19,603 bases of DNA, from NCBI GenBank assembly GCA_035478795.1, contig DATIJJ010000040.1:1-19603 (forward strand). The letters run 5' to 3'. The notes under the pieces were generated by a model that did no database searches, was not told the DNA's origin, and saw nothing but the letters and a program-made list of their open reading frames with translations. The position numbers and the translations under genes were made by a program. The stretch is from DATIJJ01 sp035478795. GTDB taxonomy: Bacteria > Pseudomonadota > Gammaproteobacteria > DSM-16500. How positions within the stretch are numbered: position 1 is the stretch's first letter; each line of letters opens with the position of its first letter. This document shows positions 14,199 through 19,603 of this stretch, piece after piece.

Positions 14199-14263
14199 AA
14201 GGCCGCCAATAATACCACGTTTATTTTAAAAATAAAGAAGTTATGTTAAAAAATAATGGCCTT
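14199..14263 (-). promoter_or_regulatory. Candidate spc promoter region between rpsQ and rplN
   Basis: AT-rich 96-nt gap at the position of the spc promoter in E. coli. A TATTAT box (14214-14209) with GC-rich discriminator TGGCGGCC is preceded at 16 bp by a weak TTTATT (14236-14231). A pair AAGGCC/GGCCTT (14263-14258 and 14204-14199) could enclose the AT-rich stretch as a stem-loop in read-through RNA. Position is supportive; the -35 is poor, so confidence is low. Confidence 0.35.
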
Positions 14264-14268
14264 TTCCG

Positions 14269-14553
14269 TTATCCGACGATTTCTTTGTCAGTCCTGTCAA
14301 GTATCTGTAACAACTTCCAGGATTTCTTTTTGGAAATGGGACGACACATTTGAATTTCAACCGTGTCTCCAATGTTGCAGGCATTCTCGGCATCATGCGC
14401 ATACATCTTTGAAAATTTGCGAATATACTTGCCATAAAGCGGGTGCATTACTCTACGCTCTACCTGAACAACAATTGTTTTATCCATCAAATTACTGATT
14501 ACCTTCCCAACAACAACGCGGGCAGGGGTCTTCTGTTCTACATTCATCGTCAT
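14269..14553 (-). CDS. rpsQ: 30S ribosomal protein S17
   Basis: 94 aa (E. coli 84), with a somewhat longer N-terminus (MTMNVEQKTPARV). OB-fold signatures: VVGKVISNLMDKTIVVQVER, HPLYGKYIRKFSKMYAHD and NIGDTVEIQMCRPISKKKSW. A primary 16S rRNA binder in the 30S body. The start overlaps the rpmC stop by 4 nt (ATGA), implying translational coupling; last gene of the S10 part. Confidence 0.97.
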   Translation of the reverse strand: MTMNVEQKTPARVVVGKVISNLMDKTIVVQVERRVMHPLYGKYIRKFSKMYAHDAENACNIGDTVEIQMCRPISKKKSWKLLQILDRTDKEIVG

Positions 14554-14744
14554 GAACCTTCTCTTTCTCTTAAAATCGTCTTGATACGAGCTATCTCTCT
14601 TCTCAACTTTCTAAAGAGATGTGTCCGCGGTGTTTGGCCGATTCCTCGCTGCATGCGCAAGCTAAAAATTTCTTTCAGAATCGAAACAAGTTCGCTCCGC
14701 AGCTCTTCCAATGATTTGGTTCTCAATTCGCTAGCTTTCATCAC
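14550..14744 (-). CDS. rpmC: 50S ribosomal protein L29
   Basis: 64 aa (E. coli 63). MKASELRTKSLEELRSEL followed by FSLRMQRGIGQ and RREIARIKTILRER: a two-helix coiled protein at the tunnel exit near L23, part of the SRP/trigger factor docking area. The start overlaps the rplP stop by 4 nt; ATGATG gives two possible starts one codon apart. Confidence 0.96.
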   Translation of the reverse strand: MMKASELRTKSLEELRSELVSILKEIFSLRMQRGIGQTPRTHLFRKLRREIARIKTILREREGS

Positions 14745-15154
14745 ATTATCGTCCGACTTTCAAATACTGTTTTAACCGGCAGTTTGTCCGCTGCCAACCT
14801 GAGTGCTTCACGTGCCAAATCTTCTGAAACACCTTCTATTTCAAACATCATTCGACCTGGCTGAACCAGAGCAACCCAGTACTCAACATTCCCTTTCCCG
14901 CTACCCATACGAACTTCCAGGGGCTTTTTTGAGACAGGTTTATCTGGAAATACTCTAATCCAGATCTTGCCGCCACGCTTAATGTGACGCGACATCGCCC
15001 GGCGTGCCGCTTCGATCTGACGCGAGGTAATTCTGCCAAGCTCAACGGCTTTTAAGCCGAACTCACCAAAGCTCACCTTGCTTCCCCGAGTCGCAACACC
15101 CCGATTTCGACCCTTAAACTGCTTGCGGTATTTTGTCCGCTTCGGCTGCATCAT
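14741..15154 (-). CDS. rplP: 50S ribosomal protein L16
   Basis: 137 aa (E. coli 136). Starts M(M)QPKRTKYRKQ; contains RGSKVSFGEFGLKAVE, the loop WIRVFPDKPVSKKPLEVRMG with Arg82 (equivalent to the arginine that RoxA/YcfD hydroxylates in E. coli), and GKGNVEYWVA. It organises the A-site tRNA elbow on the 50S subunit. 2 nt after rpsC. Confidence 0.97.
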   Translation of the reverse strand: MMQPKRTKYRKQFKGRNRGVATRGSKVSFGEFGLKAVELGRITSRQIEAARRAMSRHIKRGGKIWIRVFPDKPVSKKPLEVRMGSGKGNVEYWVALVQPGRMMFEIEGVSEDLAREALRLAADKLPVKTVFESRTIM

Positions 15155-15156
15155 TG

Positions 15157-15840
15157 TTACTTCTCCTGTTTAGCGGAAGTTTTCTCTGCCGCATTTTCAG
15201 CCTGATCTTTATCACCGATCACTTCGCCCTTGAATATCCACACCTTGACACCTATCACACCGTATGTGGTGAAGGCTTCGCCCAGGCCGTAATCAATATC
15301 CGCGCGCAACGTATGTAAAGGAACCCTGCCCTCTCTATACCATTCACAACGAGCAATTTCGGCACCACCCAGTCGTCCACTCACACAAATCTTGATGCCC
15401 TTGGCACCCGCTTTCATCGCTGTTGTGACAGCACGCTTCATTGCACGTCTGAACATCACGCGTTTTTCGAGCTGTTGAGCGACAGATTCTGCCACCAGTT
15501 TCGCATCCAGTTCGGGTTTGCGAACTTCTTCAATACTGATATGAACCGGCACATTTAAAATCTTGTGAACCTCATCACGCAGTGTTTCAACTTCCTTACC
15601 ACTTTTCCCGATAATGACACCCGGACGAGCAGTATAAACTGTAATTTTTGCATTTCTCGCAGGCCTGTCTATCTGTATCTGACTGATACCCGCTTGCATC
15701 AACTTTTTATGTAAATACTTACGGACTGCAATATCCGCACAGAGAGTATCCGCAAAATCCTTGCTTTGAGCATACCATCTGGACGACCAGTCCTTGACTA
15801 TCCCCAGGCGTATGCCTATTGGATGAACTTTCTGACCCAT
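15157..15840 (-). CDS. rpsC: 30S ribosomal protein S3
   Basis: 227 aa (E. coli 233). Starts MGQKVHPIGIRLGI; type II KH domain with GVIIGKSGKEVE at about residues 74-85; C-terminal domain with KRAVTTAMKAGAKGIKI, SGRLGGAEIAR and the mRNA-entry helicase surface. The Lys/Ala-rich tail ends KTSAKQEK. The start codon shares one base with the rplV stop (TAATG). Confidence 0.97.
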   Translation of the reverse strand: MGQKVHPIGIRLGIVKDWSSRWYAQSKDFADTLCADIAVRKYLHKKLMQAGISQIQIDRPARNAKITVYTARPGVIIGKSGKEVETLRDEVHKILNVPVHISIEEVRKPELDAKLVAESVAQQLEKRVMFRRAMKRAVTTAMKAGAKGIKICVSGRLGGAEIARCEWYREGRVPLHTLRADIDYGLGEAFTTYGVIGVKVWIFKGEVIGDKDQAENAAEKTSAKQEK

Positions 15841-16181
15841 CAGTTTTTCTCCTCGTCAGACACAATAACAGTGATATGGCAAGTTGGTTTCAAAATCCGA
15901 CAGCCTCGCCCTTTTGCTCGAGCATGCATCCTCTTATAGGCCGTACCCTGATCAGCAAAAATTGTTTTTACCTTTAAACCATCAACGTCTGCACCCGCAT
16001 TATGCTCTGCATTTGCAATAGCCGATTCCAGCACTTTTTTGACAATGGCTGCTGCTTTTTTAGTACTGAATTTCAGCAAATCCAATGCATGCACAACAGA
16101 CTTGCCCCTGATCTGATCGCAGACCAGGCGGCACTTCTGCGCAGATAGTCTGGTATGCTTTAATCTTGCTGCGACTTCCAC
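15840..16181 (-). CDS. rplV: 50S ribosomal protein L22
   Basis: 113 aa (E. coli 110). Signatures: RLSAQKCRLVCDQIRGKSV, VLESAIANAEHN and the tunnel-lining beta-hairpin around YKRMHARAKGRGCRI. The start is GTG (16181-16179) behind a G-rich GGGGGTAAAGG stretch; the product begins M-EVAARLKHTRLS. It lines the peptide exit tunnel constriction. 36 nt after rpsS. Confidence 0.96.
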   Translation of the reverse strand: MEVAARLKHTRLSAQKCRLVCDQIRGKSVVHALDLLKFSTKKAAAIVKKVLESAIANAEHNAGADVDGLKVKTIFADQGTAYKRMHARAKGRGCRILKPTCHITVIVSDEEKN

Positions 16182-16217
16182 CCTTTACCCCCTGCTTATT
16201 ATCCTGATAACGTTCGA

Positions 16218-16505
16218 TTATTTCTTTTCATCGCCTTTAACTTTCTTATCGCCAGAGTGCCCCTTGAAAGTTCTCGTTGCCGCAAACTCTCCCAACTTGT
16301 GTCCCACCATATTCTCGGTCACAAACACCGGAACATGTAATCTGCCGTTGTGAACCGCTATCGTGATACCCACCATTTCAGGCAATATCATTGACCTGCG
16401 CGACCAGGTTTTTATCGGCCTTTTATTATTTGATGCAATGGCTTCATCCACTTTTTTCATCAAATGCAAGTCTACAAATGGTCCTTTTTTAATTGAACGT
16501 GGCAC
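16218..16505 (-). CDS. rpsS: 30S ribosomal protein S19
   Basis: 95 aa (E. coli 92). MPRSIKKGPFVDLHLMKKV at the start, TWSRRSMILPEMVG, HNGRLHVPVFVTENMVGHKLGEFA-type core and FKGHSGDKK near the end. Forms part of the 30S head next to S13. The start codon is GTG (16505-16503) with GAGGA 7 nt upstream; no upstream ATG gives family sequence. 41 nt after rplB. Confidence 0.97.
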   Translation of the reverse strand: MPRSIKKGPFVDLHLMKKVDEAIASNNKRPIKTWSRRSMILPEMVGITIAVHNGRLHVPVFVTENMVGHKLGEFAATRTFKGHSGDKKVKGDEKK

Positions 16506-16546
16506 TTTTATATCCTCATCCAGGTTGTCGATGAATCAATTAATAA

Positions 16547-17374
16547 CTAGTTACGGTGTCTGCTACGAACAATAAATTTATTCGTGCGCTTGTTTTTACG
16601 TGTTTTATAACCTTTCGTTGGAACCCCCCATGGGCTCACGGGATGACGTCCACCCGATGTCTTACCTTCACCACCACCATGCGGGTGATCGATCGGGTTC
16701 ATGGCCACACCACGAACGGTTGGGCGAATACCACGCCTTCTCGTTGCACCCGCCTTTCCAAGCGATTTCAAATTGTGCTCGGAATTACTGACTTCTCCAA
16801 TTGTTGCGCGACAATCAGCCAAAATTTTCCTCATCTCACCGGAGCGCAATCTCACTGTCGCATAAATGCTTTCACGCGCAATCAACTGAACCGATGTGCC
16901 AGCACTACGCGCGAGCTGAGCACCCTTACCCGGCTTCATTTCCACACAATGAACAGTGGAACCAATCGGAATGTTGCCCAATGGCAAGCAGTTCCCCACC
17001 TTGATGGACACATCCGTGCCGGAAGCTATCTCATCACCCGCCTTCAACCCATTTGGAGCCACGATATACCGCCTTTCACCGTCAGCATATAATACCAATG
17101 CAATATAGGCACTGCGATTTGGATCGTATTCCAGGCGTTCAATACGGGCTGACACACCGTCCTTATCACGTTTGAAATCAATCAGACGATAACGTTGCTT
17201 ATGGCCACCACCGATATGTCGACACGTAATTCTTCCCGCATTATTACGTCCGCCTGTTTTTTTCTTACGGCGAACCAAAGAAGGATAAGGTTGCCCCTTA
17301 TGTAGTTCTTTATTAGTCACTTTTACTACAAAACGCTGGCCTGCCGAGGTCGGTTTAGCTTTTTCTAATGGCAT
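16547..17374 (-). CDS. rplB: 50S ribosomal protein L2
   Basis: 275 aa from the ATG at 17374 (MPLEKAKPTSAGQRFVVKV), behind GAGG at 5 nt; an in-frame TTG at 17392 would add six residues but destroys the leader logic. Signatures: RNNAGRITCRHIGGGHKQRYR, the peptidyl-transferase-associated motif MNPIDHPHGGGEGK with the essential histidine, and the ending TRKNKRTNKFIVRSRHR. L2 supports subunit association and peptidyl transferase activity. It is preceded by an unusually long 138-nt gap that holds a likely promoter. Confidence 0.97.
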   Translation of the reverse strand: MPLEKAKPTSAGQRFVVKVTNKELHKGQPYPSLVRRKKKTGGRNNAGRITCRHIGGGHKQRYRLIDFKRDKDGVSARIERLEYDPNRSAYIALVLYADGERRYIVAPNGLKAGDEIASGTDVSIKVGNCLPLGNIPIGSTVHCVEMKPGKGAQLARSAGTSVQLIARESIYATVRLRSGEMRKILADCRATIGEVSNSEHNLKSLGKAGATRRRGIRPTVRGVAMNPIDHPHGGGEGKTSGGRHPVSPWGVPTKGYKTRKNKRTNKFIVRSRHRN

Positions 17375-17411
17375 ATATTCCTCAATACTCAATTTTAGCT
17401 ATCTTGATCCT

Positions 17412-17429
17412 TGTCTCTGATTAGAGACA
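17412..17429 (-). promoter_or_regulatory. Hairpin in the rplB 5' leader
   Basis: Perfect 7-bp inverted repeat TGTCTCT / AGAGACA with a 4-nt loop. It lies 38 nt upstream of the rplB ATG and just downstream of the predicted start of transcription (~17435). No T-run follows, so it is not an intrinsic terminator; it could be a protein-binding leader hairpin. Confidence 0.5.
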
Positions 17430-17441
17430 GAAAATCGCGCT

Positions 17442-17469
17442 ATTATAATGCTGCAGGAGCAAATGCCAA
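17442..17469 (-). promoter_or_regulatory. Strong sigma70-like promoter between rplW and rplB
   Basis: On the minus strand TTGGCA (17469-17464, 5/6 of consensus), a 16-bp spacer and a perfect TATAAT (17447-17442), followed by a GC-rich discriminator AGCGCGA of the kind found at growth-rate-regulated, ppGpp-sensitive promoters. It would start an rplB-proximal transcript near 17435. It is the best promoter match in the window. Confidence 0.65.
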
Positions 17470-17512
17470 GTACTTTTTGCGCTTTCAGCAATATATTTAC
17501 AAACCTGTTCTA

Positions 17513-17812
17513 TCAGGGTTGTCCACCTGCAAAGTCAATCTGCTGACCTGTTTCCAGAGTCACATAGGCTTTTTTCCATGCCTTGCTACGTCCCTGAATA
17601 TTCCCGAAACGCTTTGGTTTGGTTTTCACATTCAGGATTCGAACTGTCTCAACCTTTATTTTAAACAACAACTCAACCGCTTCCTTGACATCATGCTTGT
17701 TTGCACTCTGTGCAACTTTAAACACATATTCACCCCGTTTATCAGTCGCAATCGATGCTTTTTCTGACATATGCGGAGATAATACAACTTTTAAAAGATG
17801 TTCTTGCTTCAT
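17513..17812 (-). CDS. rplW: 50S ribosomal protein L23
   Basis: 99 aa (E. coli 100). Signatures: LLKVVLSPHMSEKAS, FKVAQSANKHDVKEAVELLF, and the C-terminal WKKAYVTLETGQQIDFAGG matching E. coli. L23 at the tunnel exit is the docking site for trigger factor and SRP. The start overlaps the rplD stop by 4 nt (ATGA). The protein ends normally, so the long gap behind it is genuine. Confidence 0.97.
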   Translation of the reverse strand: MKQEHLLKVVLSPHMSEKASIATDKRGEYVFKVAQSANKHDVKEAVELLFKIKVETVRILNVKTKPKRFGNIQGRSKAWKKAYVTLETGQQIDFAGGQP

Positions 17813-18420
17813 TTTAACAACTCCTCAAGCTGCCTGAGTGCCGCAACGGTAATCAGGACTTTTTCAGCACCCACCAGACAGACAGGGTCAACTGCAGCGA
17901 CATCCCGAGCCTCTACATAAGGTAGATTACGTGAAGCCAGATAAAGATTTTCATCCACAGCTTCTGTGATGATGACAACATTCTGGCCCATTTTTAATTC
18001 AGCCAGCGATTTGATCAAATCTCTGGTTTTGGGTGTCTCGGCCAAAAAAGATTCGATAACGACCAGTCGTTCCAATCTCACCATTTCAGAAAGAATTGAG
18101 CGGATAGCACTGCGGTACATTTTCTTATTTACTTTCTGTTCGTAGTTACGCGGTTTTGCTGCAAATACAACACCACCCTTACGCCAGATTGGGCTTCTGA
18201 TAGTGCCTGCGCGCGCTCGACCGGTTCCTTTCTGACGAAATGGTTTTGCGCCACCGCCTCTTACTTCAGAACGCGTCTTTTGAGCAACCGTACCGGCCCG
18301 ACCTGCCGCCAAAAAAGCGGTAACAATTTGATGAATCAGAGGTTCATTAAATTTACAGCCAAAAACCCCTTCAGCAACTTCGATTGTCGCTTTCTTTGAA
18401 CCTGATACATTGAGTTCCAT
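17809..18420 (-). CDS. rplD: 50S ribosomal protein L4
   Basis: 203 aa (E. coli 201). The tunnel-reaching loop is seen as KTRSEVRGGGAKPFRQKGTG then RAGTIRSPIWRKGGVVF; the globular part includes NVVIITEAVDENLYLASRN and ends AALRQLEELLK. In E. coli L4 also represses its own S10 operon by acting on a leader before rpsJ; no room for such a leader exists here. The start shares a base with the rplC stop (TAATG). Confidence 0.97.
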   Translation of the reverse strand: MELNVSGSKKATIEVAEGVFGCKFNEPLIHQIVTAFLAAGRAGTVAQKTRSEVRGGGAKPFRQKGTGRARAGTIRSPIWRKGGVVFAAKPRNYEQKVNKKMYRSAIRSILSEMVRLERLVVIESFLAETPKTRDLIKSLAELKMGQNVVIITEAVDENLYLASRNLPYVEARDVAAVDPVCLVGAEKVLITVAALRQLEELLK

Positions 18421-19079
18421 TATTTGGTTTCTCCACTTTGCTGTGCCTTGACAGCCGGACGAATAATGACGTCTGAGCCTGGTGCACCGGGTACAGCTCC
18501 CCTGATTAATATAAGACTTCTCTCGAGATCAAGCCGCACGATTTTCTGCAACTGAATTGTTCGCTGCTTATCACCCAGGTGACCCGACATCTTTTTGCCT
18601 TTAAATACCTTACCTGGCGACTGACGTTGTCCAATAGAACCTGGCACGCGGTGTGACAAGGAATTACCGTGCGTAGCGTCTTGCCCTGCAAAATGGTGGC
18701 GCTTGATGGTACCGGCATAGCCTTTACCTTTTGTCGTCCCGGTGACATCGACCAGCTGACCGATGCTAAAGAGATCAACTTTCAGTTCAGCTCCGACAGT
18801 GATGGCATCAGCTTCATTGTTATTGACCCTGAACTCCCATAACCCACGGCCAGGCTCGATACCCGCTTTTGCATAGTGTCCAGCCATTGGCTTGCTCACT
18901 CTGGATCGCTTGCGCGTACCGGTTGTTACCTGTATAGCGTTATACCCATCGCTGTCCACTGTTTTAATTTGTGTTACCCGATTAGGTAACACTTCAATCA
19001 CAGTGACAGGAATCGAGACACCGTCTTCGGTGAATACTCGAGTCATTCCACATTTTCGTCCGACTAAACCTACGGTCAT
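18420..19079 (-). CDS. rplC: 50S ribosomal protein L3
   Basis: 219 aa (E. coli 209). Starts MTVGLVGRKCGMTRVF; the rRNA-reaching loop includes HGNSLSHRVPGSIGQRQSPG, with Gln151 at the position methylated by PrmB in E. coli, then KVFKGKKMSGHLG. An early assembly protein near the peptidyl transferase centre. The slightly greater length is at the C-terminus (VKAQQSGETK). 35 nt after rpsJ. Confidence 0.97.
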   Translation of the reverse strand: MTVGLVGRKCGMTRVFTEDGVSIPVTVIEVLPNRVTQIKTVDSDGYNAIQVTTGTRKRSRVSKPMAGHYAKAGIEPGRGLWEFRVNNNEADAITVGAELKVDLFSIGQLVDVTGTTKGKGYAGTIKRHHFAGQDATHGNSLSHRVPGSIGQRQSPGKVFKGKKMSGHLGDKQRTIQLQKIVRLDLERSLILIRGAVPGAPGSDVIIRPAVKAQQSGETK

Positions 19080-19114
19080 TGTTTTCGCCTCAAAACTGGC
19101 ATTACAGCCTAAAA

Positions 19115-19447
19115 TTAATCTTCTGCATCAACACTGATTTGCACATCTACGCCTGCCGCAAGATCAAGCTTCATAAGCGCATCAATGGTTTTATCCGTTG
19201 GTTGATTGATATCAACAACACGCTTATGTGTGCGGAGCTCGTACTGATCACGCGCATCTTTATCAACATGCGGCGAAATCAATACCGTATAACGTTCAAT
19301 TTGTGTTGGCAAAGGGATCGGACCTCTCACCTGCGCGCCCGTTCGCTTCGCTGTCTCAACTATCTCACGCGTGGAGCGATCAATCAGTCTGTGATCAAAC
19401 GCCTTTAAGCGGATTCGTATTCTTTGACTCTTTCTTCCAATAGCCAT
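19115..19447 (-). CDS. rpsJ: 30S ribosomal protein S10 (NusE)
   Basis: 110 aa (E. coli 103), with N- and C-terminal extensions of a few residues (MAIGRKSQ..., ...VDAED). Signatures: RIRIRLKAFDHRLID, TAKRTGAQVRGPIPLPT, SPHVDKDARDQYE and LDLAAGVDVQIS. Component of the 30S head and, with NusB, of antitermination complexes. Only 5 nt separate its ATG from the tuf stop codon, so it is probably co-transcribed and translationally coupled to tuf. Confidence 0.97.
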   Translation of the reverse strand: MAIGRKSQRIRIRLKAFDHRLIDRSTREIVETAKRTGAQVRGPIPLPTQIERYTVLISPHVDKDARDQYELRTHKRVVDINQPTDKTIDALMKLDLAAGVDVQISVDAED

Positions 19448-19452
19448 AGTGT

Positions 19453-19603
19453 TTACTCTATTACTTTAGTAACAACACCCGCACCAACGGTACGGCCACC
19501 TTCACGAATTGCAAATCGTAAACCATCTTCCATTGCAATCGGCCCTATCAAGGTCACTACCATTTTGATGTTATCTCCCGGCATAACCATCTCTACACCT
19601 TCC
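19453..19603 (-). CDS. tuf: Elongation factor Tu, C-terminal 49 codons (5' part outside window)
   Basis: The last 49 codons are visible: EMVMPGDNIKMVV, then GPIAMEDGLRFAIREGGRTV and the ending GAGVVTKVIE, the third beta-barrel domain of EF-Tu, which contacts tRNA. The gene continues beyond the right edge. EF-Tu delivers aminoacyl-tRNA to the ribosome. Its position directly before rpsJ is that of tufA in the str operon. Confidence 0.97.
   Translation of the reverse strand, partial: EGVEMVMPGDNIKMVVTLIGPIAMEDGLRFAIREGGRTVGAGVVTKVIE

Noticed and set aside
16556..17092. 178-codon open frame on the plus strand
   Set aside because: Lies antisense within rplB, composition unlike a protein family and no Shine-Dalgarno; a shadow of the conserved L2 gene.
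17411..17767. 118-codon plus-strand open frame across the rplW-rplB gap
   Set aside because: Mostly antisense to rplW; no family signature and no ribosome binding site.

Overview
The window is bacterial chromosomal DNA, almost certainly from a gammaproteobacterium. The order tuf-S10-spc-alpha, the lengths and signature motifs of the ribosomal proteins and the RpoA C-terminal domain all fit that class. The moderate base composition and the small lipid-related accessory genes next door make a Legionellales/Coxiellaceae-type organism my best guess, but this is inference. Every gene recognised lies on the minus strand, so transcription runs from right (19603) to left (1).

19603-5597: the end of tuf (EF-Tu), then an unbroken block of 28 genes: rpsJ rplC rplD rplW rplB rpsS rplV rpsC rplP rpmC rpsQ (S10 part), rplN rplX rplE rpsN rpsH rplF rplR rpsE rpmD rplO secY rpmJ (spc part), rpsM rpsK rpsD rpoA rplQ (alpha part). 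Most junctions are 0-40 nt or overlap by 1-4 nt. The three larger gaps are rplW-rplB (138 nt, with a strong sigma70-like promoter and a 5'-UTR hairpin), rpsQ-rplN (96 nt, the usual spc promoter position) and rpmJ-rpsM (111 nt, the usual alpha operon leader position). rpmJ is only 37 codons. S14 is an unusual long form that carries a zinc-type ligand set.

5596-5210: a 387-bp spacer without a gene. It is dominated by a perfect 38-bp inverted repeat built from two REP-like units. Outer 9-bp inverted repeats and a possible ACTTAA duplication suggest a small non-autonomous mobile element sitting directly behind rplQ.

5209-1093: a compact six-gene run encoding a Bfd-like [2Fe-2S] protein, a di-iron acyl-ACP-desaturase-like protein, a methyltransferase resembling cyclopropane/mycolic acid synthases, an acyl carrier protein, an alpha/beta hydrolase and a long glutathione-S-transferase-like protein. 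Together they read as a self-contained pathway for desaturating and then C1-modifying an ACP-bound acyl chain, with its own electron donor, carrier and possible release enzyme. This is the most interesting part of the window; its product is unknown.

1092-1: a 257-bp intergenic stretch with a TATAAT box and a small palindrome, then the start of an unrecognised multi-spanning membrane protein that runs off the left edge.
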